A DNA stretch of 64,000 nucleotides from Actinokineospora auranticolor (GTDB lineage Bacteria > Actinomycetota > Actinomycetes > Mycobacteriales > Pseudonocardiaceae), in NCBI RefSeq assembly GCF_002934265.1, contig NZ_PTIX01000002.1, positions 186,001 to 250,000 on the forward strand, read 5' to 3'. The position numbers were made by a program, and so were the translations under genes. Positions 1 to 7,257 of this stretch are shown piece by piece. The notes beneath the pieces are model-generated. The model did no database searches. It was not told where the DNA came from and saw only the letters and a program-made list of their open reading frames with translations. Within the stretch, counting starts at the first letter, position 1. Each line of letters begins with the position of its first letter.

Positions 1-110
1 CCGGGGACCGGGATCGGCGCGGCGACCGCCAGACCGGCGGCCAGGACAATGAGCAGACCCGCCCCACCCGCGGTCACGGGTGGGGCGAGCCGGGAACCTC
101 GGCGAGCCAT
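1..110 (-). CDS. N-terminus of a membrane-anchored protein, possibly a sortase (partial)
   Basis: Only the first 36 codons are in the window; the gene runs off the left edge. It starts at ATG 110-108, five bases after the stop of the surface-protein gene, so the two are probably cotranscribed. The visible peptide begins MARRGSRLAPP, followed by a hydrophobic stretch (GLLIVLAAGLAVAA) and then proline-rich sequence. That is a short basic cytoplasmic end plus one membrane anchor. A class E/F sortase next to its cell-wall substrate would fit, but no catalytic region is visible, so the function is inferred from position only. Confidence 0.45.
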   Translation of the reverse strand, partial: MARRGSRLAPPVTAGGAGLLIVLAAGLAVAAPIPVP

Positions 111-115
111 GCTCG

Positions 116-1585
116 TCAGTGCCCCCAGTCCTTGCGCATCTTGCGGCTGACCGCCTGCGGGCCACGCGCGCGGCGGATGAGCGTGGTGCCGACACCGGTC
201 GCCAGCAGCAGCAGCGCGCCCAGGGTGAGCAAGAGGCCGGTGGACGGCCCGTCGCCACCCACGACCGCCGCTGTGTTCACCGGGTCATCACCGGCCGGGA
301 TGGTCTTGGGCACCTTGGGGACGTTCGGCTTGTTGGAGACCGTCAGGTCGAGCGTCGCCCCGTCCTTGATCCGGTCGCACACCGTCGGCGGGGACTGCGG
401 GTTGAACGCCTGCTCGTAGCCCGCGGGCGCGGCCACCTCGATGACGCACACGTCCTGCGGCGTCTTCAGGTCCGGCACGGTCGCCTTGCCGTCCGCACCG
501 GTGACCAGCACGACGGGCTTGCCGTCGGCGCCGACCAGCGGCTTGCCGTCCTGCCCGACGGCCGGTGCGGTCTTGTCCGCGGCGGTGAGCCGCAGCGACA
601 CCGACGGGATGCCCTTGCCGGTCTTCTCGTCGAGCTTGGTCACGACCACCTTGCCGGGCGGGGTGACGGCCTCGACCTCGGCGTTGGCCTTGAGCTCCTT
701 CTTGCCGCCGGTGGTGACCACGGCCTGCTTCTTGCCGTCGACCGGCGGCAGGACCGACGGCTTGTCGGCCGGGCTGTCGAGCTTGATGGAGACCTTCGGC
801 TTGGTGCCGGTCGGGACGACGTCGAGCTCGACGCCCGCGCCGTTCTCCTTGGTCTTGACCGTCACCTGCGACTTGCCGTCGACGGTCGCCTGGTCGAGGT
901 CGACCGTGACCGGCACGTTCCCCACACCGCTGCCCGCGGCGTTGCGCACCTCGATGGTCCATTTGTCCGGGGTGCCGATGACCTGCGGTTTCGTCGGCTT
1001 GGTGAGCACGGTCGTCCACGGGCCGTGGTTGGCGGTGGCCTCGGCCCGCAGGTCGGCGACCGCCTTCAGCACGTCGGCACGGACGTCGGCGGGCAGGTTC
1101 TGCTCGTGCCAGGCGGGGTCGTAGGCGACCTTGTCGAACGTCCGGGTCGGCTGGGTGTCGTGGTCCGGGCCGGAGGGCGCCGTCCAGGTGTGCAGGAGGT
1201 GGGCCAGCGCGGCGGCCTTGACGCGGTCCTTGGTCTCCCCGTACTGGAGCAGCAGGTAGGAGATGTTGGCCGACACCGCGGCGTCGATCGGGCCGCCGTA
1301 CTTGTCGACCAGCGTTTGGGGCTCTCCGTACTTCTCGTTCTTGTCCGGCTCCAGGTAGGCGAACTTGACGCACCAGACCGTCTTGCCGCCGACGATGTAA
1401 GAGCCCAGCCAGTCGTGCTTGTCCTTCGGGTAGTTCTTGTACGGCTGTGGCGCCGTGCCGACGCCCAGCCCCTCAACGAACTCTGCGGCCGCTGTTGGCG
1501 CCCCGGCGATGAGCAACGATCCCGACAGGGTCGCGATGCCCGCGGCCAAGGCCGCCAACCGGGCACCGAGGGTGATTCGCCGCAT
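116..1585 (-). CDS. Secreted, wall- or membrane-anchored surface protein with SpaA/prealbumin-like domain
   Basis: 489 aa. The ATG at 1585 is chosen because it begins a clear signal peptide (MRRITLGARLAALAAGIATL..., cleavage near residue 33) and has AAGGAG about 12 bases upstream; longer in-frame starts only add Arg-rich noise. Residues about 60-160 contain WCVKFAYLEP with Cys72 and resemble the front of a TQXA/thioester fold. Residues about 310-430 carry Lys-rich DEKTGKGIPSVSLRLT and PAGYE motifs of SpaA-like prealbumin folds. The C-terminus has GPSTG, a hydrophobic helix of about 20 residues and a basic tail, like a cell-wall sorting signal but without a canonical LPxTG or LAxTG. The gene lies immediately upstream of a possible sortase. 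The surface location is well supported; the ligand is unknown. Confidence 0.75.
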   Translation of the reverse strand: MRRITLGARLAALAAGIATLSGSLLIAGAPTAAAEFVEGLGVGTAPQPYKNYPKDKHDWLGSYIVGGKTVWCVKFAYLEPDKNEKYGEPQTLVDKYGGPIDAAVSANISYLLLQYGETKDRVKAAALAHLLHTWTAPSGPDHDTQPTRTFDKVAYDPAWHEQNLPADVRADVLKAVADLRAEATANHGPWTTVLTKPTKPQVIGTPDKWTIEVRNAAGSGVGNVPVTVDLDQATVDGKSQVTVKTKENGAGVELDVVPTGTKPKVSIKLDSPADKPSVLPPVDGKKQAVVTTGGKKELKANAEVEAVTPPGKVVVTKLDEKTGKGIPSVSLRLTAADKTAPAVGQDGKPLVGADGKPVVLVTGADGKATVPDLKTPQDVCVIEVAAPAGYEQAFNPQSPPTVCDRIKDGATLDLTVSNKPNVPKVPKTIPAGDDPVNTAAVVGGDGPSTGLLLTLGALLLLATGVGTTLIRRARGPQAVSRKMRKDWGH

Positions 1586-2009
1586 GGTGGAAGTCAGCTC
1601 CTTGCCGCGCCGGGACGGCGCACACCGCCGGCGCTGGAGTGCGGGGGGACCTCTGGCGGCGCGGCCCGCGCGTCGCGGCCACTTGACGTGACCGGTCGGA
1701 CACGTGACGCGCACCTCGTGCGAGCCTGGCCCGTCCCCCACCGGGTGACAATCCGCCAGACGGCGAGAAGATCGATGCGCACGCAGCGGTATCTCCCCAG
1801 GTCGATCCGCCGGTCGATAGGGTTGACCGCGTCCGATCGGTGTAGGTTCCGCCGAGACGTGCTCACTCTCGGCAGTGGAGCGGGAATCGGGGAACCCGCT
1901 CCGGCGTTGGGCCGACTGTGGGTAAAGTAGGTTTTACCCCGACGGGAACCGATCGGCGCGCTCGATCGTTGACCGTGGCGAAGGCGCCATTCAGGCCCAG
2001 GAGGATCAG
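1586..2009. promoter_or_regulatory. Divergent intergenic region with GGTAAA/TTTACC dyad
   Basis: This stretch of about 420 bases separates the divergent surface-protein and Bax-inhibitor-type genes and shows no credible gene. It holds an inverted repeat, GGTAAA-6 nt-TTTACC (1921-1938), about 75 bases before the downstream start and in an unusually AT-rich patch. The dyad could be an operator or overlap a promoter. No regulator is identified. Confidence 0.35.
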
Positions 2010-2810
2010 GTGCGTTCTACCAGCAACCCGGCGTTCCGCAACCTGCCGCAGGGCGGCTACGCGGGCTTCCAACCACAGGCTCAGGGCTACCAGCAGGGCC
2101 CCGAGTACATCGGCTACAGCGCGCCGGTCACCAACGAGCGCCCGATGACCGTCGACGACGTGGTCACCAAGACCGCGGCGACGCTGGGCGTCGGCCTGGT
2201 CACGGGCATCATCACCGCGATCGCCACCGTCTCGCAGTCGATCAACCCGTTCGGCCCGATGATCGGCGGTCTGATCGTCGGTCTGGTGCTGTCGCTGGTC
2301 ATCATCTTCCGGCGCAAGGCCCCGAGCCCCGCGCTGGTGCTGACCTACGCCGCCGCCGAGGGTGTCTTCCTCGGCGCGATCACGGGCGTGCTCGAGCGGT
2401 ACGTCCCGGGCATCGGTCTGCAGGCCATCATGGGCACCGGCCTGGTCTTCATCACCATGCTGATCGTCTACAAGACCGGCGCGGTGAAGGTCACCCCGCG
2501 CCTGACCAAGTGGATCATCGGCGCGACCGGCGCGGCCGCGGGCCTGCTGCTGATCAACCTGCTGCTGTCCTGGATGGGCATCCAGACCGGGCTGCGCGGC
2601 AGCGGCCCGCTGGGCATCGTGATCAGCCTGGTCATCATCGGCATCGCGGCGTTCAACTTCCTGCTCGACTTCGACCAGGCCGACCAGATGATCCGCAGCG
2701 GCACCCCGGCCAAGTGGGCCTGGTACGTCGCCTTCGGCCTGATGGCCACCCTGGTCTGGCTGTACTTCGAGATCCTCCGCCTCCTCTGGATCCTGCAGAG
2801 CAGCGACTGA
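2010..2810 (+). CDS. Bax inhibitor-1/YccA family membrane protein
   Basis: 266 aa, starting at GTG 2010 with a perfect AGGAGG (1999-2004) five bases upstream. A Gln/Gly/Tyr-rich cytoplasmic N-terminus of about 45 residues is followed by about seven hydrophobic helices and the short C-terminal tail typical of the family. The segment FNFLLDFDQADQMI near the end carries the paired Asp residues that the BI-1 family uses as a pH/calcium latch. The length and layout match actinobacterial YccA proteins. BI-1 family members leak calcium in eukaryotes and some bacteria, but the physiological role in actinobacteria is not settled. It is monocistronic, with a strong terminator just downstream. Confidence 0.9.
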   Translation: MRSTSNPAFRNLPQGGYAGFQPQAQGYQQGPEYIGYSAPVTNERPMTVDDVVTKTAATLGVGLVTGIITAIATVSQSINPFGPMIGGLIVGLVLSLVIIFRRKAPSPALVLTYAAAEGVFLGAITGVLERYVPGIGLQAIMGTGLVFITMLIVYKTGAVKVTPRLTKWIIGATGAAAGLLLINLLLSWMGIQTGLRGSGPLGIVISLVIIGIAAFNFLLDFDQADQMIRSGTPAKWAWYVAFGLMATLVWLYFEILRLLWILQSSD

Positions 2811-2831
2811 TCGCCCGATAGCACAAAGTCC

Positions 2832-2874
2832 AAGCGAGGAGCCCGGCACCCACGTGCCGGGCTCCTCGCTTTTG
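2832..2874 (+). terminator. Rho-independent terminator after the Bax-inhibitor-type gene
   Basis: A perfect 18-bp stem (2832-2849 with 2854-2871, loop CCAC) is followed by TTTGTG. It lies 21 bases after the stop codon. Confidence 0.9.
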
Positions 2875-2894
2875 TGTCGGCTGTGACCACGCGC

Positions 2895-3009
2895 GCGAGA
2901 TCGCGCCGGTCTCTGGACTGAGCGGTTCACTCGGCCCCCGCGGGCCGAGTGAACCGGGAGGGAAGTGATCGACTGAAAGGCGATCTCGCCGCCTCGGCGG
3001 AGCCGAGGC
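2895..3009. repeat. Dispersed inverted-repeat element, copy 1
   Basis: The ends are complementary: GCGAGATCGC (2895-2904) and GCGATCTCGC (2980-2989), followed by a GCCTCGGC/GCCGAGGC hairpin. Inside lies a perfect 15-bp hairpin (2923-2937 with 2942-2956). A shorter relative occurs at 41359-41427. The element ends 12 bases before the next start codon, so it forms that gene's 5' leader. Confidence 0.65.
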
Positions 3010-3020
3010 AAACTGGCACC

Positions 3021-3407
3021 GTGCGCGCCTTGATCTCGTGGCTCCTTGCCCTGGCCGGCCTCGCGGCTACCGCCTACGGGACCTTCCACCCCTGGTACGA
3101 GGATCGACTGGGCAGCACCCTGCCGCTGTCGGACCTGTTCTCCGGCGTGCAACGCGATACGGCACCGGTGATCTCGTCGATGCTGGTGCCCCTGGCCCTG
3201 GGCGCGTTGCTGGCGCTGGTGGGCATGTTCCGCGCCAAGGGCCTGATGCAACTGGGCGGGATCCTGCTGGTCGTGTCGACCGGGGTCTGGGTCATCCGGT
3301 CCCAGGATGTGATCGACACTTCGGAGTTGCAGATCGGTCTGTGGAACGCGCTGTTCGGCAGCCTCTTGGTCCTCGCCGCCAGCATCATGCGACCCGGCAG
3401 GCTCTAG
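3021..3407 (+). CDS. Small integral membrane protein, function unknown
   Basis: 128 aa from GTG 3021. An upstream in-frame ATG at 2949 would start inside the repeat element and add polar residues before the first helix, so the GTG is preferred. Four hydrophobic segments are visible: residues about 3-20, 50-70, 75-95 and 105-122. The motif FHPWYEDRLG lies after the first helix and is probably extracytoplasmic. No recognised domain. The stop codon overlaps the stop of the convergent hydrolase gene by the shared CTAG. Confidence 0.65.
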   Translation: MRALISWLLALAGLAATAYGTFHPWYEDRLGSTLPLSDLFSGVQRDTAPVISSMLVPLALGALLALVGMFRAKGLMQLGGILLVVSTGVWVIRSQDVIDTSELQIGLWNALFGSLLVLAASIMRPGRL

Positions 3408-4195
3408 GCGGCCGGGGACTCCGCGCAGGTCGCCAGGATCGTCGAGGCGACGAGTTCCGGGTCGTCGCCCATGGGGACGTGGCCGCAGCCCGGGAGCCAC
3501 ACGTGGGTGGCGTCGGGGAGGAGTTCGCGGGCCTTCCCGGCCTGCCTGGGCCAGAGGATGCGGTCGCGGGTCCCCCACGCGACCGACACCGGCACCGCGG
3601 GAGGCGCCGAAGTCCAGAGGTACTCGCGGGCGCCGGAGTCGAGGACGGCGTCGAAGCCGGTACCCGCGCCCATCGCCACCAGGTCGGCGACCATGACCTC
3701 AGCGGTCAGGACCGACGGCTTCCCGAAGAGCAGGCTGCCGCCGACGACCCGGACCAACCGCCTGCCGCAGAGTGCCGCCTGGAAGCGTTCGGGGGTACGG
3801 CCGAGGCGGCGGACCACACCGAGGACCCGGATGGCCCACGCGCGGTCCCAGGGGGTCCAGAAGCCCGCCGGGGCCAGGGCCGTCGCCGAGCGGACCAAGC
3901 CCCGGGACGCCAGCTCCAGGGCCAGCATCCCGCCGAGCGAGTTGCCCGCCACGTGCGGTCGCTCGACGCCGAACTCGGCGAAGGCGTCGGTCAGGGCGGC
4001 CAGCGCGCCGGGGACGTCGTAGCGGTGGCCGTCCGGCAGCATCGGTGACGCGCCGAAACCGGGGAGGTCGACGGCGATCACGTCGTGGTGGGCGGCCAGC
4101 CGGTCCATGACCGGTTCCCAGGCCTGCAGGCGGTGGCCGATGCCGTGCAGGAGCACGAGCGGGCTACCCGACCCGCGGCGGTCGTGTGTGAGCAC
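3404..4195 (-). CDS. Alpha/beta hydrolase
   Basis: 263 aa. GTG 4195 is chosen because AAGGGGG sits about six bases upstream and the fold begins at once. Fold signatures in order: oxyanion LLHGIG (about residues 15-20), DLPGFG, nucleophile elbow GNSLGG with Ser86, an acid in WGTRDRI and the catalytic His in GCGHVP. This is the standard Ser-Asp-His triad of esterases or C-C hydrolases. It starts 17 bases after the EphD-type gene on the same strand, so it is probably cotranscribed and under the same MerR-type promoter. The substrate cannot be told from sequence. Confidence 0.85.
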   Translation of the reverse strand: MLTHDRRGSGSPLVLLHGIGHRLQAWEPVMDRLAAHHDVIAVDLPGFGASPMLPDGHRYDVPGALAALTDAFAEFGVERPHVAGNSLGGMLALELASRGLVRSATALAPAGFWTPWDRAWAIRVLGVVRRLGRTPERFQAALCGRRLVRVVGGSLLFGKPSVLTAEVMVADLVAMGAGTGFDAVLDSGAREYLWTSAPPAVPVSVAWGTRDRILWPRQAGKARELLPDATHVWLPGCGHVPMGDDPELVASTILATCAESPAA

Positions 4196-4212
4196 GGCGT
4201 CCCCCTTGGAAC

Positions 4213-5949
4213 TCAGCCGAACAAGCGGGCCACCCGGCGCAGCAGGCCCGGTGCCAGGCGGGCGCCGAGGCGGGCGAGTTTGGCCTCCGGGGTCACCGCG
4301 ACCACGGGGCGGTTCTCCTCGACGACGCGGACGATCTCGGTGGCGACGCGGTCCGGGCCGAAGCCGCGCTTGGCGTAGGCCGCGGTGGCGCGCTGGCGGA
4401 GGCGGCGCTGTTCGAGTTCGTCGACCCCGGTGAAGGTGGTGGTCTTGGTGATGTCCGTGGCGACGACACCGGGGCACACCGCGGTGACGCCGATGCCGTG
4501 GTCGGCCAGTTCGGCGCGCAGGCAGTCGGAGAGCGCGAGCACGGCCGCTTTCGTCGTGGCGTAGGCGGAGAGCGTCCGGCTGGGCAGGTAGGCCGCCGCG
4601 GAGGACAGGTTGACGAGGTGGCCGCCCTCCCCCGCCGCCGCCATCAACTCGCCGAACACCCGGCAGCCGTTGGTGACGCCGAGCAGGTTGACGTCGGTGA
4701 TCCGCCGCCAGTCCGCGGCCGTCGTGCTCAGGAACGGGCCCGCCATGCCGATCCCCGCGTTGTTGACCACCACGTCCGGCACGCCGTGCTCGCCCGCGAC
4801 GTCGTCGGCGAACCGCCGCATACCGTCCACATCGGACACATCGACGCGGTACGGGTACGCGGCGGGCCCGATGGCCGCGGCCGTGTCGCGGGCCGCCGCC
4901 AGGTCGACGTCGGCGACGACCACCTCGGCGCCCCGGTCGGCGAACGCCTGCGCGGTGGCCCGCCCGATGCCGCGCCCCGCGCCGGTCACCACGACGAGCC
5001 GGTTGGTGAAGCCCCGGTCCGGTTCGCCCACTTTGGACCGTTGCAGCGCGCGGGTCATCGGCGCGCCGTCGACGTGCGCGGTGAACTCGGCGACCATGCG
5101 CGCCAACGGTTCCGGGTGCGACAGCGGCGCCCAGTGCCCGGCGACGACCGGCCGCCGCCACAGCCTGCCGATCCAGCGCTCGAGGTCCTCGGCGAGCGCG
5201 GGCGCGACGTACCGGTCGCGGGTCGGGACGATCACCTGGACCGGGACCTCCGCCGGGCGCGGGCGGCCGCGGGTCAGGCGGCTGAACACATTCGCCTGGT
5301 ACAGCCGGATTCCGCGGTTGCCACCCGCGGGATGCCCCTCGACACCTTCGACGCGGCGCAGCAGGTGGTGCCACCGGGGCCCGATCACCGTGCGCCACAG
5401 CAGCGCGGGCAGCACGGGGATCTGGAAGAGGTAGATGTACCAGGAGCGCCCGAGTTGGCCGAGCGCGGCGGCGAGGTTGGCGGGGCTGGGCCGGGCGAGC
5501 CTGCGCCGGACCCACCGGCCGACGTGGTCGAGGCTGGGCCCGGAGATCGAGGTGAAGGAAGCGATCCGGCTCGTGGCCCGCGGGTCCGTCACCGCCTCCC
5601 ACGCCTGGATGGAACCCCAGTCGTGCGCGACGACGTGCACCGGCCGTTGGGGACTGACCGCGTCGGCGACGGCGAAGAGGTCCTCGGCGAGCAGCGGCAT
5701 CCGGTACGCGGCACGGGAGTTGGGGTTCTTGGTGTCACCCGCGCCGCGGGTGTCGTAGCGCGCGACGTGGTAGTCGGCGGCGAGCACACCCGCGATGTCG
5801 TCCCAGAGGCGGTGCGTGTCGGGGAAGCCGTGTACCAAGAGGACAGTCGGCTCACCGGGATCACCCTCGGTGAAGACGGCCAACTCCGCGTCACCGCTGT
5901 GCACTGTCCGGCGCCGGGGGCGCGCGGCTCGGCGAAGCGGTTCGGCCAT
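4213..5949 (-). CDS. ephD: EphD-type epoxide hydrolase/short-chain dehydrogenase fusion
   Basis: 578 aa from ATG 5949, which has GGGAG five bases upstream; an in-frame ATG at 5982 has no ribosome site. The N-terminal half is an alpha/beta hydrolase with HGFPD (40-44) and nucleophile Asp110 in HDWG, the epoxide-hydrolase/dehalogenase pattern. The C-terminal half is a complete SDR: TGAGRGIG cofactor loop (about 320), NNAG, and the SAYATTK active site with Tyr and Lys. The two-domain order and length match mycobacterial EphD, which is linked to mycolate-type lipid metabolism. A MerR regulator lies directly upstream and a second hydrolase downstream. The reaction here is unproven; both active sites look intact. 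Confidence 0.85.
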   Translation of the reverse strand: MAEPLRRAARPRRRTVHSGDAELAVFTEGDPGEPTVLLVHGFPDTHRLWDDIAGVLAADYHVARYDTRGAGDTKNPNSRAAYRMPLLAEDLFAVADAVSPQRPVHVVAHDWGSIQAWEAVTDPRATSRIASFTSISGPSLDHVGRWVRRRLARPSPANLAAALGQLGRSWYIYLFQIPVLPALLWRTVIGPRWHHLLRRVEGVEGHPAGGNRGIRLYQANVFSRLTRGRPRPAEVPVQVIVPTRDRYVAPALAEDLERWIGRLWRRPVVAGHWAPLSHPEPLARMVAEFTAHVDGAPMTRALQRSKVGEPDRGFTNRLVVVTGAGRGIGRATAQAFADRGAEVVVADVDLAAARDTAAAIGPAAYPYRVDVSDVDGMRRFADDVAGEHGVPDVVVNNAGIGMAGPFLSTTAADWRRITDVNLLGVTNGCRVFGELMAAAGEGGHLVNLSSAAAYLPSRTLSAYATTKAAVLALSDCLRAELADHGIGVTAVCPGVVATDITKTTTFTGVDELEQRRLRQRATAAYAKRGFGPDRVATEIVRVVEENRPVVAVTPEAKLARLGARLAPGLLRRVARLFG

Positions 5950-5990
5950 GGCCACTCCCGGGTCCGGCGGATTGCGCGACATCGACGAAC

Positions 5991-6018
5991 GTTACAACCG
6001 CCATTGTCACAATGGCAA
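5991..6018 (-). promoter_or_regulatory. MerR-type promoter/operator of the ephD operon
   Basis: Reading the minus strand, TTGCCA (6018-6013) and TGTAAC (5996-5991) are 16 bases apart. A perfect 17-bp dyad, GCCATTGT-C-ACAATGGC (6000-6016), fills the spacer. A dyad between the -35 and -10 boxes is the classic MerR layout, and the MerR gene ends seven bases upstream of the -35 box. Transcription from here would give a leader of about 35 bases to ATG 5949, supporting that start. Confidence 0.6.
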
Positions 6019-6024
6019 GGTCCG

Positions 6025-6777
6025 TCACTCCTGACCGAAGTCCCCCGCGCGCTCGGCCAGCGCGATGAGCCGGTCCCCCATGATCTCCGGGATGACCCGC
6101 CGCGCGGAACGGTCCACAGCGGCCCCGAGCGCGGACATGACCAGCGGGTGCAGCCGCGAGATGACATCGGCGAAGTGCGGCAGCTCGTCGCCACCGGGCA
6201 GCCAGTCCGGCCCCTTGGGGTCCAGGACGTAGCGGCGCACGAGGCCGACCAGCAGTGCGGTGACCCGGTCGGTCTCGGCCTGCAACTCGGCGGCCAGGCC
6301 CAGGGCCTCGGCGAGCGGGACACCGAGGCTGACCAGGTCACGGCCCGCTTCGAGGAGCTTGAGGCTGGGCGCGACCAGCTGCGTGCCGCGTCGTTCGAGG
6401 ACGCCGAGTTCGAGGGCCGCGCGGATATTGGCGGGGGTGAGCTGCGCGCCGAACATCCGGGTGAGCTGCGCCGCCGTCACCACGGCGGGCGGCTCACCCG
6501 CCTGCGCGGCCCCGGTCGCCTCCTCGAGCCCGAGCACGTCGGCCAGGCTGTGACCGGCCCGCCAGGCGTCGAGCATCTCCTTGATCTGCGCGAAGGCGTA
6601 ACCGCGGTCGAGCATGTTGAGGATCAAGCGGAGCCGCGCCAGGTGCGCGTCGGAGTAGATCGCCGCCCGCCCCTGCCGCGCGGGCGGGGGCAGCAGCTCC
6701 CGGTCCTGGTAGACGCGCACGTTGCGCACCGAGGTACCCGCGGCCCTCGCCAGGTCGTCGATCCGGTACTCCGCCAC
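6025..6777 (-). CDS. MerR family transcriptional regulator
   Basis: 250 aa from GTG 6777, placed where the conserved N-terminus (AEYRIDDLARAAG...RNVRVYQDR) begins. Residues 1-70 form the winged MerR helix-turn-helix (TSVRNVRVYQDRELL, then RLRLILNMLDRGYAFAQI). The long C-terminal part is a ligand or dimer domain rich in Leu and Ala, without the Cys set of metal sensors. It probably controls the ephD-hydrolase operon through the dyad promoter that directly follows its stop codon. No convincing ribosome site precedes the GTG. Confidence 0.85.
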   Translation of the reverse strand: MAEYRIDDLARAAGTSVRNVRVYQDRELLPPPARQGRAAIYSDAHLARLRLILNMLDRGYAFAQIKEMLDAWRAGHSLADVLGLEEATGAAQAGEPPAVVTAAQLTRMFGAQLTPANIRAALELGVLERRGTQLVAPSLKLLEAGRDLVSLGVPLAEALGLAAELQAETDRVTALLVGLVRRYVLDPKGPDWLPGGDELPHFADVISRLHPLVMSALGAAVDRSARRVIPEIMGDRLIALAERAGDFGQE

Positions 6778-7031
6778 CCGGGGGAGCTTAGACGGCCCGG
6801 CTCCGCTCCACTGTGGACAACCCGCCAATACCTCCCGGGACTGACGGCGCGGTGTGAAAAGAGCCAACATTTTCATAGTGGCGAAATATCGACACCACCG
6901 AAGTGCTCCGGACGGATTTCGCGCACTGCCGACAGAGGACATTGCGCGTTGCGTAGTCGATTAACCACGTTCCGCAAGTGACCGTCGAATGGAGACGGTG
7001 GCGAACCGGTCACCTTGCGAACAAAGCAGGA
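6778..7031. other. Intergenic region upstream of the MerR gene
   Basis: No gene is seen. AT-rich patches on the minus strand (6840-6920) are likely to contain the merR promoter, but no confident -35/-10 pair could be assigned. Confidence 0.4.
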
Positions 7032-7077
7032 AGTCCGGTGCTGGCACCCACGTTGACGTGGGCGTCCTCACCGGACT
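7032..7077 (-). terminator. Two-part hairpin downstream of the tRNA
   Basis: The outer stem is 9 bp (7032-7040 with 7069-7077) and encloses an inner stem CCCACGT/ACGTGGG (7047-7053 with 7056-7062, 2-nt loop). It lies 17 bases after the tRNA 3' end on the minus strand and is followed by a T-rich stretch. It probably serves as the tRNA terminator. Confidence 0.6.
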
Positions 7078-7093
7078 CGGTCCTGCGTAGTCG

Positions 7094-7167
7094 TGCCCCC
7101 GACCGGATTCGAACCGGCACTCGACCCCTTTTAAGGGGGCTGCCTCTGCCTGTTGGGCTACGGGGGC
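7094..7167 (-). tRNA. tRNA with anticodon UAA, class I shape (nominally Leu)
   Basis: 74 nt, no encoded CCA. A seven-pair acceptor (GCCCCCG/CGGGGGC) with A73, and a D arm with a 3-bp stem (GCC/GGC) and an 11-nt loop containing GG. The anticodon stem GCCCC/GGGGT has the loop CTTAAAA, which places UAA at 34-36, and the T arm GCCGG-TTCGAAT-CCGGT is intact. The variable loop is only five bases (CGAGT), whereas leucine tRNAs are class II with a long extra arm. By anticodon it reads UUA, the rare bldA codon of high-GC actinobacteria. Its amino acid identity is therefore uncertain. Confidence 0.85.
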
Positions 7168-7214
7168 AGGCGCAGCCTAAGGCGCGATTCCCCGATTTGG
7201 GACGGGTTTGTGAC

Positions 7215-7243
7215 AACTCCGGCCGGGTGGACCAACCGGAGTT
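7215..7243 (-). terminator. Possible terminator after ndh
   Basis: On the minus strand, 15 bases after the ndh stop, AACTCCGG and CCGGAGTT can pair (7236-7243 with 7215-7222) around a 13-nt loop. There is no clear T-tract, so this is only a candidate. Confidence 0.4.
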
Positions 7244-7257
7244 CGGCCGTTTGCCGG

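Noticed and set aside
80..1930. Long plus-strand open frame opposite the surface-protein gene
   Set aside because: It is antisense to a well-supported gene, Arg/Gly/His-rich and without domain; typical of GC-rich shadow frames.
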